Assembly (NCBI GenBank): GCA_950097015.1
Contig: CATNEN010000013.1
Span: forward strand, 310,001-374,000
Source of the DNA: Macrostomum hystrix
Taxonomy: Eukaryota > Platyhelminthes > Macrostomidae
Length of the DNA stretch: 64,000 nt
Direction of reading: 5' to 3'
Positions 14,701 through 25,856 of this stretch are shown in pieces. A model generated the notes under the pieces. It saw only the letters and a list, made by a program, of their open reading frames with translations. It did no database searches and was not told where the DNA came from. A program made the position numbers and the translations under genes. The first letter of the stretch is position 1; each line of letters opens with the position of its first letter.

Positions 14701-16295
14701 GTGAATGAGCAGTTTGGAATGCTAGCCTGACATCAATATCAGGTGTGGGATCATTGGTGAATGAGCAGTTTGGAATGCTAGCCTGACATCAATATCAGGT
14801 GTGGGATCATTGGTGAATGAGCAGTTTGGATTGCTAGCCTGACATCAATATCAGGTGTGGGATCATTGGTGAATGAGCAGTTTGGATTGCTAGCCTGACA
14901 TCAATATCAGGTGTGGGATCATTGGTGAATGAGCAGTTTGGATTGCTAGCCTGACATCAATATCAGGTGTGGGATCATTGGTGAATGAGCAGTTTGGATT
15001 GCTAGCCTGACATCAATATCAGGTGTGGGATCATTGGTGAATGAGCAGTTTGGATTGCTAGCCTGACATCAATATCAGGTGTGGGATCATTGGTGAATGA
15101 GCAGTTTGGAATGCTAGCCTGACATCAATATCAGGTGTGGGATCATTGGTGAATGAGCAGTTTGGATTGCTAGCCTGACATCAATATCAGGTGTGGGATC
15201 ATTGGTGAATGAGCAGTTTGGAATGCTAGCCTGACATCAATATCAGGTGTGGGATCATTGGTGAATGAGCAGTTTGGATTGCTAGCCTGACATCAATATC
15301 AGGTGTGGGATCATTGGTGAATGAGCAGTTTGGATTGCTAGCCTGACATCAATATCAGGTGTGGGATCATTGGTGAATGAGCAGTTTGGATTGCTAGCCT
15401 GACATCAATATCAGGTGTGGGATCATTGGTGAATGAGCAGTTTGGATTGCTAGCCTGACATCAATATCAGGTGTGGGATCATTGGTGAATGAGCAGTTTG
15501 GATTGCTAGCCTGACATCAATATCAGGTGTGGGATCATTGGTGAATGAGCAGTTTGGATTGCTAGCCTGACATCAATATCAGGTGTGGGATCATTGGTGA
15601 ATGAGCAGTTTGGATTGCTAGCCTGACATCAATATCAGGTGTGGGATCATTGGTGAATGAGCAGTTTGGATTGCTAGCCTGACATCAATATCAGGTGTGG
15701 GATCATTGGTGAATGAGCAGTTTGGATTGCTAGCCTGACATCAATATCAGGTGTGGGATCATTGGTGAATGAGCAGTTTGGAATGCTAGCCTGACATCAA
15801 TATCAGGTGTGGGATCATTGGTGAATGAGCAGTTTGGAATGCTAGCCTGACATCAATATCAGGTGTGGGATCATTGGTGAATGAGCAGTTTGGATTGCTA
15901 GCCTGACATCAATATCAGGTGTGGGATCATTGGTGAATGAGCAGTTTGGATTGCTAGCCTGACATCAATATCAGGTGTGGGATCATTGGTGAATGAGCAG
16001 TTTGGATTGCTAGCCTGACATCAATATCAGGTGTGGGATCATTGGTGAATGAGCAGTTTGGAATGCTAGCCTGACATCAATATCAGGTGTGGGATCATTG
16101 GTGAATGAGCAGTTTGGATTGCTAGCCTGACATCAATATCAGGTGTGGGATCATTGGTGAATGAGCAGTTTGGATTGCTAGCCTGACATCAATATCAGGT
16201 GTGGGATCATTGGTGAATGAGCAGTTTGGATTGCTAGCCTGACATCAATATCAGGTGTGGGATCATTGCTGAATGAGCAGTTTGGATTGCTAGCC
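2705..16295. repeat. 13.6-kb satellite-like array, 56-bp unit, about 243 copies
   Basis: The unit begins GTGGGATCATTGGTGAATGA, continues through GCAGTTTGGATTGCTAGCC and ends GACATCAATATCAGGT. Start positions 2705, 2761 and 16201 differ by exact multiples of 56, so I find no net insertion or deletion across the array. Variation is almost entirely substitution at a few sites: TTGG/TTGC, GGAATG/GGATTG, TAGCCTG/AAGCCGG and CATC/CACC. Because 56 is not a multiple of 3, the array has no sustained reading frame. Each unit contains CAG|GTGTGG and a CCTGA...TCAGG mini-inverted repeat. The array ends in GCTAGCC at 16295. Confidence 0.97.
6055..9510. repeat. higher-order duplication inside the 56-bp array
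   Basis: About 940 bp at 6055-6990 recurs at 8575-9510, exactly 2520 bp (45 units) later. Both copies carry the rare CAGGAGTGGG and GAGTAGTTTGG variants (rows at 6601 and 9121). This shows block duplication superimposed on single-unit amplification. Confidence 0.85.
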
Positions 16296-16631
16296 CTGTA
16301 TGCTTTATTTTGTATTTAAAAAAATATTTTTTTAGGTATTGATTTTACCTTAGCGAAATGTCAACGATTGACAGTGCAGCTCTAAAGAAAATACGAAACA
16401 CAAATCCCACTACAAGTTGCCATTCTATGATTGATAGCATCAGTAGCTAGAGTATTTTTTCAGCTCGTGCATTCAGTAAGCAAACGGCATAAGATTAGAG
16501 TGTGTATATACGAGTTCCCTATCACACAGACACAGCCGTAGCTGCTTGTTCATGGTGTCTTCGGTGTCGAGTGCCTTAGAGAAATGTGGAAGGCTTTAGC
16601 CCTGCCACTCTCATCTTCCATTCAATTGTTT

Positions 16632-16664
<33 letters not shown>

Positions 16665-16939
16665 TCTGCTAAAGCAAGTAAGATAATATCCTGTGTAAGG
16701 GAGAAGTTAGAGGCGATAGCTAACCATCTGGCTTCATGTTGAGCTGTCATTTGGCTAATCCCAAATCTCCCGAAGTCTCGCCGGAGATTTGCAGATTTGA
16801 GTAGACTGCCTACCGCGCTCAAGCTTTTAGGCTTTTTGGCCGAAAAAACGGAATCACTTTTTTTGCGGAAAATTCATCGCCAGATTTAGAAATATATCTA
16901 GAAATAGTTGTGTTTGATAGCCTTGAGCAATCAGCAGTT
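16296..16939. other. non-coding, with a short (CAG)n tract
   Basis: Unique sequence to the right of the satellite. A trinucleotide AGC/CAG tract of about 10-11 units lies at 16632-16663. No gene is supported. Confidence 0.6.
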
Positions 16940-17190
16940 TCATAATAATAATATGGCATGTAATATTTGATTACCTGCCCCAATTGGGTCAGATGTGCAG
17001 CCGACAGCACAGCCGCAGCTATTGCGCGGCGCATCTGAAGGCTGCGTACGGCTGTTCAGTCCATGGACTGTGGAGGACGCCACACCCACCCTCAATTACC
17101 CAAGCTAATGCCGGTACCAATTTATTAGCTGAGTCAGGAATCGAACTCCCGACCTTCGGTTAGAGTAGCAGTTTAAGCTGCAACAAAGAA
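16940..17190 (-). mobile_element. SINE family A copy (minus strand)
   Basis: Read on the minus strand, this has a tRNA-like B box (GGTTCGA-type, here GGGAGTTCGATTCC near 17140-17160). It is followed by a body with 'GTCCATGGACTGAACAGCC' and GCACGCGC-type segments, and ends in a (TTA)n tail near 16945. The same body is present on the plus strand at about 49668-49980. I infer a tRNA-derived SINE, mildly diverged. Confidence 0.75.
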
Positions 17191-18055
17191 CGCTAATAAT
17201 TATAAGGCCGCACTAACAGGTAGTTGCCAGTCAGCTTTACCAAAATGTTCATTTAACAAGCCAGGTGAAAATTGGATGCTGCTGCAAATACTCCACGCCT
17301 CCGTAAATTTCCTAATTAGCTCGTACGACCTGGCTGGAGCGTTGAACTGAAAAATTTTCTGCCTCTTTTTCAAAAGAGGGAAAGTACATTTAGATACTCA
17401 AACAGTTTCTTTTCTCCCACTCCCAGGCAATCTCAAAGTATTGCCAGTCACTGAGGCAGTTATCGATCCCGCTCCACTTCCCCGCTAATTCAAATTCCGA
17501 ATTCCTAGAAAGGTTCTTTGAATAATAGTTGAATATTCTAAATATGCACTACTAAAGCATTGTCTCGGGGCAAATGATAAGTGACAATTTAAGTGTCGCA
17601 TGACTTAAAATAATTGTGTTCGTACAGCTTGCATTTTAACTAGCTTAAACTCTGATTCCTTAGGCAAAGTAAAGGCGTCAAATATTTTTTCAACAAAGTT
17701 TTGCAGTTGGTGTGCAGTGAGCAGCAGTTTAGGAATAGGAAAGGCTTCCAAAGAGAATTTATTAAGCCATTGGATTTCTCACTTAGTCCAGCATTCAGTG
17801 CCGATGCGTCTTCAAGAGTCCCGCTCTCCTGCTACATTATAGTATTATTATTATTATTATTACTATTCTGAGCCGCTTCTGCTCACTTGTCTATGGAGCT
17901 TCCATCTCCCAATTCTGCCTAGAGTCTGCTTTTAAAAGCCCCAAAGAGGAAGCGCCAGGTGAAAGCTTCCTCCGCCTCAATGCGGAAAGTTGAGCAGTTT
18001 TGTTGAGCACAACTGTATGGATGCGCGTTTGACTATGAAAATTTCACTTGAGCAC
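17191..18055. other. non-coding, with a short (TTA)n run
   Basis: No gene seen. A TTATTATTATTATTA run at about 17841-17862 may be the tail of a decayed retroposon, but no head is recognisable. Confidence 0.5.
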
Positions 18056-18507
18056 CGGTGAATTGGGACAGGGGAGCAGTGAGCACAGGTGAATTGGGAA
18101 AGGGGAGCAGTGAGCACAGGTGAGCACAGGTGAATTGGGAAAGGGGAGCAGTGAGCACAGGTGAGCACAGGTGAATTGGGTGATGGAACAGTGAGCACAG
18201 GTGAATTGGGTGATGGAACAGTGAGCACAGGTGAATTGGGTGATGGAACAGTGAGCACAGGTGAATTGGGTGATGGAACAGTGAGCACAGGTGAATTGGG
18301 TGATGGAACAGTGAGCACAGGTGAATTGGGTGATGGAACAGTGAGCACAGGTGAATTGGGTGATGGAACAGTGAGCACAGGTGAATTGGGTGATGGAACA
18401 GTGAGCACAGGTGAATTGGGTGATGGAACAGTGAGCACAGGTGAATTGGGTGATGGAACAGTGAGCACAGGTGAATTGGGTGATGGAACAGTGAGCACAG
18501 GTGAATT
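18056..18507. repeat. 30-bp tandem repeat upstream of the secreted-peptide gene
   Basis: The unit contains GTGAGCACAGGTGAATTGGG followed by TGATGGAACA. There are about 11 near-identical copies from 18171, preceded by 3-4 irregular ones. Each unit includes ACAG|GTGAAT and ACAGTGAGC, which resemble splice junctions. The array lies 350 bp upstream of the start codon of the next gene, in its 5' flank or a 5'-UTR intron. Confidence 0.93.
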
Positions 18508-18860
18508 TATTGGGTAAAAGAGAACACAGTCTAGTGAGAGAGGCGATGAATGAAAAGGAATCCTAAAATTCAGAATCTAAAGCTGCCACATCTGTTAGAA
18601 CTCACAGCGTCCCAGCACTCAGCTGTATAATTCTTTCGTCCAATGCAGCGTCAACAGTGAATGGCCCTCCTTTCTCATTGGTTTGTGCTTCTCGGTGGGG
18701 CGATCCACTGGATTAGCGCTAGAAGGATAATCAGCCTGCTCAGCCGGGCAGTCAAACTGCTCTCTGCTTTCCAAATTTGACTGCGACTAAGACCCAGTCT
18801 GGAACAGAGAAATTCCACGCTACAGACTTTTTACCAGGAATTTTTGAAAGGCCGCTAGAA
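18508..18860 (+). other. 5' flank / putative 5' UTR of the secreted-peptide gene
   Basis: Non-repetitive sequence between the 30-bp array and the ATG at 18861. It includes a CCAAT-like stretch (TCCAATGCAG, 18640 region) and CTCATTGG. I see no clear TATA box. Confidence 0.35.
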
Positions 18861-21800
18861 ATGGCACCAACCCGGCGACTGGCTTTGACGGCCGCAGCTG
18901 CCGCCCTGATGCTGCTGGCTTGCTGCTGCTGCACCGCCCAAGCCTTCATCGGCATCATCGGCGGAAAGGGGCGAGGCGCGGTGAGCTGTGGGTGAATTGA
19001 GTATGGTAGCGGTGAGCTGTGGGTGAATCGAGTCTGGGAGCGGTGAGCTGTGGGTGAATCGAGTCTGGTAGCGGTGAGCTGTGGGTGAATCGAGTCTGGT
19101 AGCGGTGAGCTGTGGGTGAATTGAGTCTGGTAGCGGTGAGCTGTGGGTGAATTGAGTCTGGGAGCGGTGAGCTGTGGGTGAATTGAGTCTGGGAGCGGTG
19201 AGCTGTGGGTGAATTGAGTCTGGTAGCGGTGAGCTGTGGGTGAATTGAGTCTGGTAGCGGTGAGCTGTGGGTGAATCGAGTCTGGTAGCGGTGAGCTGTG
19301 GGTGAATTGAGTCTGGTAGCGGTGAGCTGTGGGTGAATTGAGTCTGGTAGCGGTGAGCTGGGGGTGAATTGAGTCTGGTAGCGGTGAGCTGTGGGTGAAT
19401 TGAGTCTGGTAGCGGTGAGCTGTGGGTGAATTGAGTCTGGTAGCGGTGAGCTGTGGGTGAATCGAGTCTGGTAGCGGTGAGCTGTGGGTGAATAGTGATT
19501 TATTGAGTTGGGGGACGAATAGACAATTCATGAGCTCATGATAGTTGCGCTAGGCCATCAGTTGGCCACCGAGACTGCAAGGCCATCAGTTGGTGGTAAT
19601 GGAGCTAAGGAGAGTCTGTGGGGCATGCTGTGTGTTTTCAAGCAGTGGAAAATAAAGTAAAAAAAACATTTTTCCCATGCAAGTTGAAAACTGAGGCAGA
19701 CTCTGTGGAGGCAGCGCCTTGGAAACTGTTGATTTGTCGGGCAGGGCGGGGGGCTGACGATGCAGCTCTCGGTTCCCCCCCCCATCTGCAAATACTGAAT
19801 GCGTCTGCGTTTCGCTTCCTTTGCTTAGCATTCTTCTACCGTGGCGGAGGGTGGGGCGGGGCGTCGGCTGGAGTCGGCCTGACGAGGTGAAAGCAAAACT
19901 CAGAGCGGTGTGACGCGCGGATCCCCGCAATGCAGCTTTCTTCCCATCTTTCAAGCGCCCAACAGCTTCCACCCAGACGAGAGGGAAGCGACTCGTTTCA
20001 GCCGTAGCATTCCAGCGGGGAATATTGTTTTTCAATAATTTATCCCCCTTAGCCCGGTCGGTTGGAAACTGAGTTGGTCCTGAAGCCGCCAGACTGTAGA
20101 AAATGGCCGCTTCAGGAGACGGGAATTCACACTTAGCGGGAAGAATAAAAAAATCCCATCTAGATCCCCCGCCATTGATCTTCGCCAGTCGGCTCATGTC
20201 AGCTTTCGGGCGCGCAGAAAAAACACCTGAACGCCGGGGAGTTTTAAATTATTTATCGGATGAGGCGCGGATTTCAAAGATTCATCGCGTCCTCCGTTTT
20301 TCCACCTTCCAGCCGCAGCCGCCGCCAGTGAGAAAGGCTGGCCTAAATTTCCACAGAGGATCGCTCTGATTTATTTTCGTCTATTTGCGCAGACAAATTA
20401 AATCAGAGAAAATCAAAGTCGTTTCAATTTATTTGTCGACTTTGAGCAAACCAAATCGAGATTTACGGTTGCTCGGGTCTTCAAAGTGATCTCATGCTGA
20501 GCCCATTGAGGGACTTAGTAGTTATGGGGAGATTCTCTTTCTTGGAATTGGTGGCCTTTTTAACTGAAGGGAATATGATGTATGATGAAAATCTAATTAT
20601 TTATTTACGATCTATATTTACCTATTACTCGTAACTTCCTGAGCTTTCAACTTCAGTTCGGTAAACTGTAACTTGTGATTGTTTTGTCTATGGCCTAATC
20701 GTATCCAGACAATGCTAGTTTGCATAGCAATCAGATGCCAAGTTAAAAATCGTAGCAGCAGTGAAGCACGGAACAGAATTGACGAACCGTTATGCAAACA
20801 GTTTGCCCGGGTCTGTCAATTTCTGATGGATTAAAAATCTATAACTTGACAGGGTCTGGTCAAGAATAAGTTTTCAGCGCTCCGCAAGACACACAGGACA
20901 CTCTAGCGCAGTCAATTTTAAATGCTGGCTATCGTTGGCTCATTATTGTCTTGCTCCGCTATTTCATTGTTAAACTTTTTTTCTTCTTGCTGCTGCTGCT
21001 ACCAGCAATTTTACAAAAATGGATTTGTGCTAGCCATTAGCAAATTTGTTTTAGAAAAGAGCTTTACAGTGAAAGCGTCTGGTTTTTTAAAGTTTTTTAG
21101 AAGCTTTTAAAAAGTTGTCACGGTGAAGGTTGGCTCGTGAAAGAAAGTATTTTGTTGCGATAACCGAATTTTTTTCTCTAATCTTCTCTAAAATAATCCA
21201 ATTATTTCAGTGCGAGAGAGACGGCGGCATCTGTTTCACTCAGGATGCCTGCTGCGAGGACTTCACCTGCGAGAAGGCCAGTCAGGGTGAGTGTGGCTTC
21301 TGGGTGAAGTCGTAGAATCCTCCTTGTTTCTATTCTTAGAAAATTGAAATGACGAATTTTCTCGCTTCTATTTTTAGAATATTGAAGTCTTTGTTTCTAT
21401 TTTTAGAATATTAAAGTCAGTGATTCTATTCTTAGAAATTGGAAGCGACGAATCCTATCGTTTCTATTTTTAGACATACATTTTTTTAATTTAAATTTTT
21501 CAAATACATGTAAAATTGACTTCGTCAAAAGAAGTTCTTGATTGGAGTTCTAAAGCAAAGTGTAAAAGTAATGAGAATATATATGCAAATTGGGAAAAAG
21601 GAAAAAAACATGAGTTTGGAAAAAATGCTGAACTTATCGGTTTAATTATATTCATCAACTGCTGCTTTGGAATCGGTGTTTTATTTGCTGGCGATCAAAG
21701 ACTAGAGCAGAAGGAACATAATATCAATACTAAAATGATTTTCTTCTATCAGGCCTTCTGTGACAAGTCTTCATCGAACAAATGAATCCATGCATATACA

Positions 21801-24800
21801 TAGTCATATATAGATTGGCCATCAGCATCAGTCAATCAGACCTTAGTCAAGCAAGATGGCCAAGCCGCGCCCATGACCATTTTCTGCCCGAGGCTAATGA
21901 ACTGCTAGTACCCCCTCGACTGCCAGCTTATTTAGTGGGTTTGGCAGGCTTGGTAACACAAGCTGTGCTAGACAATACAATCAAAAGAAGCTAACACTGA
22001 GCTTCTCAAGCATCACAGCAAATGATAGCCTATATGTTACTTATAAGTACCTACCTAACTGCTCAATTTCAATCGCTTTTTATATGCCTGTGATATTTTT
22101 ATGGGATTCTGCTTAAAAACGTATGCAAATGTCGACAATCTGGAGTTAAATGTAGACACTATGTAAAAATGAAATATGGTACATATAAGAGAGATTTGAT
22201 ACTAGATACTACAAAAATAGTAGAGCCTAGAGACTAGATAATGCATAGATTAGATAGATTTGAGGTCGGACAGATTAGAGATCGCAGAGATAGTAGAGAC
22301 TCCCTAATCTAGATTAGATCTCTCTCAGATTTCTAGATCTATCTTATCTATTGAGAAACTATAGAATCGAGAGACTAGAGACGAGAGGGATTAGAGACTA
22401 GAGATTAGATAGATTTGAGGGACTAGAGATTAGAGAATAGAGAGATTAGAGATTAGAGAATAGAGAGATTAGAGATTAGAGAATAGAGAGATTAGAGATT
22501 AGAGAATAGAGAGATTAGAGATTAGAGAGATTAGAGATTAGAGAATAGAGATAAGAGAGATTAGAGATGAGAGAGATTAGAGACTAGAGAGACTAGTTAT
22601 TAGAGATTAGAGAATACAGAGATAAGAGAGATTAGAGATGAGAGAATAGAGAGATTAGAGATTAGAGAATAGAGAGATTAGAGATTAGAGAATAGAGAGA
22701 TTAGAGATTAGAGAATAGAGAGATTAGAGATTAGAGAATAGAGAGATTAGAGATTAGCGAATAGAGAGATTAGAGATTAGAGAATAGAGAGATTAGAGAT
22801 TAGCGAATAGAGAGATTAGAGATTAGAGAATAGAGAGATTAGAGATTAGCGAGACTAGAGATGATAGCGAGTTTAGATACATTAGAGAAACTAGAGATTA
22901 GATCGATGAGAGAGATTAGAGGTTAGATAGATTAAAGAGACTAGGGGTTAATGGGTAGAGCAACATTAACTGCAGAGTTGAGATGTGATTCAAGGCAAGA
23001 GGCAGTTACTGCTAAGTCAGGAGACAAGCAAATTTCTCGTCGATTTAATAAAAATCGAGGTCTTATTTTAAATTTTTCGTAACGGCGACGTGTTTTTTGA
23101 ATAACGCCTCAATGTTATTAATTCCTCTAAGCTCCCAACCCAATAGAATAGAATTGAATGCCGTTTTAAGCAAACCAACCTAGGATACATAACAAGCCTA
23201 GGATACGGAGCTGCAGTCAATTGGTGCGTGTCAAAACCCTCATCTCGTTGGATAGTGAGAGAACTGCTTCCCACAGCAGTCTCCCAAGTACATAACGAAA
23301 TCAAATTATCCAGCCAGTAATTTAATTCTGTCCCACCAGCCTACTAAATCGATTGTCAGTTTTGTTCCCATCGCAAAATCATTCGGATAATTTTACGAGT
23401 TAGGCCACAGATACTATAACAACTATACTATATACTATAGTTATTATAGTATCTGTGAGTTAGGCTCGTTAAATCCGGAGTGCTCTGATGTAGAATTGTT
23501 GCTCCAGTTCCTTTCGGCATGACGGTGATGACTTTTGGCTGACCAATTTGCTGAAGTTTTCTTGTTCGCTTAATCGTTTGAATTGTACTTCCAATGGAAT
23601 CTTGCCAAAGGAATCTTGTCGAAGGAATATTGTCGAAGGAATCTTGCCAAAGGAATATTGTCGAAGGAATCTTGTCGAAGGAATCTTGTCGAAGGAATCT
23701 TGTCGAATGAATCTTATCGAAGGAATATTGTCGAAGGAATCTTGTCGAAGGAATCTTGTCGAAGGAATCTTATCGAAGGAATCTTGTCGAATGAATCTTG
23801 TCGAAGGAATCTTGTCGAAGGAATCTTGTCGAAGGAATCTTGCCAAAGGAATCTTGTCGAAGGAATCTTGTCGAAGGAATCTTGTCGAAGGAATCTTATC
23901 GAAGGAATCTTGTCGAATGAATCTTGTCGAAGGAATCTCATCGAAGGAATCTTGTCGAATGAATCTTATCGAAGGAATCTTGCCAAAGGAATCTTGTCGA
24001 AGGAATCTTATCGATTGAATATTGTCGAAGTAAGTCTTGTCGAAAAAAAGATAAAATCTGGTCTAGAGGGTCTAGAGGCTGCGGGAATCGAAGTGAATTT
24101 CTTCCGCATCACAGCGCGCAGAATTTTTGCATGCAGAATTTGGCTAACTTAAGAAAATAATTAGTTAGATGAGATTGAGAAATGAGAGAGCATCAGTGGC
24201 TGTGGCAGGTGCAAAAAAGCAGTCTATCGGTCACTGGTCAATGCTAAGTTCTTTAACTCTACAGACAGACAAAAATTTGCTCAAACGAAATCACATTTTT
24301 TGTAAGACTTTGCATCAGATCAGTTTAGTACAGCCTTTTTAAAGTTTAATTGGTCATTAGCAATGACCAATTTAATTGCTCAGTTGGGGGGGGTTAATTG
24401 GTCCAAAATCTACCCCACAGAGTCGGTGGGGGCGCATGAATTATTTGACTTGTGTTTTTTGTTTTCACTCTGTGAATTATTAAATAGTTAAGCGGCGACA
24501 AAGCCTAGAGTTGGCTCTTTAGCGTCAACAATACTCCCTGCATTCGGTTTGCATTGTTTGCTATAATCCAGCGATACTGGGAACCGCTTATTTTAAACTA
24601 ATTTATTTAATTTGCGCAGAGAAAAACATAATAAGCGGGTTAGGCACAGACAAGTTAAGGAAGAGAAAAATAATAGAGGAGAGTGCAATTGTTTATTAGC
24701 AACTGGGGATTTTTCGTTCTGAAAGATTTCATCAATTTGAAAGAAATACTCTATTCTCCCTACTTAATAAGTAGCTAAAACCTGTCAGTCGGTAAGAAAG

Positions 24801-25856
24801 TTAAAATAATTGCTGGGACACTTTCAACATACTTTCAAAACCTCAAGATCAGTAACTTCTTAGTTTGAGAACTTGAGAACTTTTCTCAGGATCTGAAAGT
24901 GGCACTCTTCAGGTTCTGAAAGTGGCACTCATCAGGTTCTGAAAGTGGCACTCTTCAGGTTCTGAAAGTGGCACTCTTCAGGTTCTGAAAGTGGCACTCA
25001 TCAGGTTCTGAAAGTGGCACTCATCAGGTTCTGAAAGTGGCACTCTTCAGGTTCTAAAAGTGGCACTCTTCAGGTTCTGAAGGGCGGATAGCTCAGTCAG
25101 TAAGGTGTCGGACTCTGGATCAGATGGTCCTGGGTTCGACTCCCGACCTAGTCAAGAACTATTCGTGCAGCCTTTGGCAAGCTGCTTTGCCCTGATGTGC
25201 ACACAGTCTACTCAGCTGCAAATGAGTACCGATATTTCGTCGGGTAATAATAATTCCGGCTGGCGTGGAATAAAGCAGTTCTGTGCGGCAATTAAGTGGG
25301 TTTGGATGCGGCCGATATGTTTGGAAAAAAATTAATTCCATTGCTGACACGTGGCTGTCAACCGGTGTCCGAGAGAGCCTGGGTAGGTGTGAGGTCCCCA
25401 CCTGCTAGTGTGCTTGACACACAACACCTGCACTGGGTCTAGTGTCAATTATTATTATTATTACTCTTCAGGTTCTCAAAGTGGCACTCACTACTACTCA
25501 TACTATTTCCAGCTACCTACGGTCGCTGCACTCCCAACAAGGCTCAGCTTGGCGGAATCGACGGCCTCGGCGGCGTCAGAATCGGTGGCGGCGGCGGCGG
25601 CGCTGCCGGTGGCGGGAACGGCGCCGGCAACGACGGTGGCTCCGGACGCGGCGCCTGCGACACCGACTCGGACTGTCCGGCCGGGCACTGCTGCTCGGCG
25701 GCCGAGCTGTCCGAGACCGGAGGCTACAGGAGGCCGGCCTGCCGACCAGCTGGAACTGCCGGCTGCTCCGGGCACAACGCTGAGAACCTGTTCCAGCAGT
25801 ACTACAGCGGCCTGTTCAGAAAGCGCGATCAGGAGGAAGGCGTCGATCTGTATTGA
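18861..25856 (+). CDS. secreted peptide with two six-cysteine (knottin-like) modules
   Basis: Three exons: 18861-18980, 21211-21286 and 25513-25856, phases 0 and 1, about 179 residues. Residues 1-28 are a signal peptide: an MAPTRR start, an alanine/leucine core, then CCCC and a TAQA cleavage-type end. The mature chain has two modules with a C-C-CC-C-C order. One starts at about residue 41 (CERDGGICFTQDACC, spacing 6,5,0,4,10) and is encoded by exon 2 and the start of exon 3. The other starts at about residue 114 (CDTDSDCPAGHCC, spacing 5,4,0,15,7). A 40-residue Gly/Asn-rich linker separates them. The cysteine order is that of inhibitor cystine knots; the CPAGHCC segment also recalls prokineticin/Dickkopf/colipase folds. 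It is a secreted ligand, inhibitor or defence peptide, and the sequence alone does not say which. Donors are GTGAGC and GTGAGT, and acceptors are TTTCAG and TTCCAG. The reading frame joins cleanly only with these exons. Confidence 0.72.
18981..19495 (+). repeat. 31-bp array beginning at the splice donor of intron 1
   Basis: The unit starts GTGAGCTGTGGGTGAATTGA and ends GTCTGGTAGCG, with about 17 copies. The first copy starts at 18981, the first intron base, so every copy regenerates a consensus-like donor (GCG|GTGAGCT). Variants are GGTAG/GGGAG and AATTG/AATCG. The minus strand is open through the array, which is a repeat artefact. Confidence 0.95.
19496..21210 (+). other. remainder of intron 1, GC-rich in the middle
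   Basis: A locally GC-rich stretch (about 19740-20370) contains runs of C and G such as GGGTGGGGCGGGGCG. It could be an internal promoter or enhancer, but no coding exon is convincing. A minus-strand 203-codon frame here has no recognisable domain. The branch and acceptor region ends TTATTTCAG at 21210. Confidence 0.4.
21287..22179 (+). other. first part of intron 2, no gene seen
   Basis: AT-rich sequence with a few loosely repeated 'TTTCTATTTTTAGA' segments at 21325-21480. Short open frames have no protein character. Confidence 0.5.
22180..22950. repeat. imperfect GATTAGA-type array in intron 2
   Basis: A loosely periodic repeat (core AGAGATTAGAGAATAGAG, about 23 bp when regular, 22430-22860) is flanked by degenerate copies. 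Some of these are in inverted orientation near 22300-22350 (TCTAGATCTATC, CTAATCTAGATTAG). Confidence 0.85.
23397..23465. mobile_element. 51-nt palindromic insertion with 9-bp direct repeats
   Basis: Direct repeats GAGTTAGGC lie at 23397-23405 and 23457-23465. Between them, 23406-23427 pairs with 23436-23457 at 21 of 22 positions, leaving an 8-nt loop. A palindrome bounded by a target-site-like duplication is what a miniature inverted-repeat element or a hairpin insertion leaves behind. No transposase is present. Confidence 0.7.
23589..24040. repeat. 14-bp array in intron 2
   Basis: The unit is GTCGAAGGAATCTT, about 32 copies, with variants GCCAAAGG, GTCGAATG and ATCGAAGG. Stop-free in several frames on both strands, giving apparent proteins of up to 189 codons that are artefacts. 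Confidence 0.93.
24041..24889 (+). other. intron 2 spacer
   Basis: Between the 14-bp and 23-bp arrays. AT-rich, with a G run at 24387-24393. No feature is supported. Confidence 0.5.
24890..25078 (+). repeat. 23-bp array near the acceptor of intron 2
   Basis: The unit is AGGTTCTGAAAGTGGCACTC plus TTC or ATC, about 8 copies. Each unit contains the pyrimidine-AG|GT string CTCTTCAG|GTTCTG, an acceptor and donor back to back. One further unit occurs after the SINE at about 25463-25495. Confidence 0.93.
25079..25462 (+). mobile_element. tRNA-derived SINE (family D) with 14-bp TSD
   Basis: The head at 25081 resembles a tRNA with an A box (TAGCTCAGTCAG) and a B box (GGGTTCGACTCC). The 3' side does not pair back into an acceptor stem, so it is not a functional tRNA gene. 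The tail is (ATT)n at 25448-25462. ACTCTTCAGGTTCT occurs at 25065-25078 and again at 25463-25476 as the target-site duplication, so the SINE landed inside an existing 23-bp array. Confidence 0.85.

Noticed and set aside
2705-16295. CRISPR-like array
   Set aside because: The units are contiguous, without unique spacers, and the genome is eukaryotic.
19586-20197. 203-codon minus-strand frame in intron 1
   Set aside because: No recognisable domain. It overlaps a GC-rich intronic stretch where long frames arise by chance.
25081-25150. tRNA gene
   Set aside because: A and B boxes are present, but the 3' side does not pair to form an acceptor stem. The (ATT)n tail and TSD show it is a SINE head.
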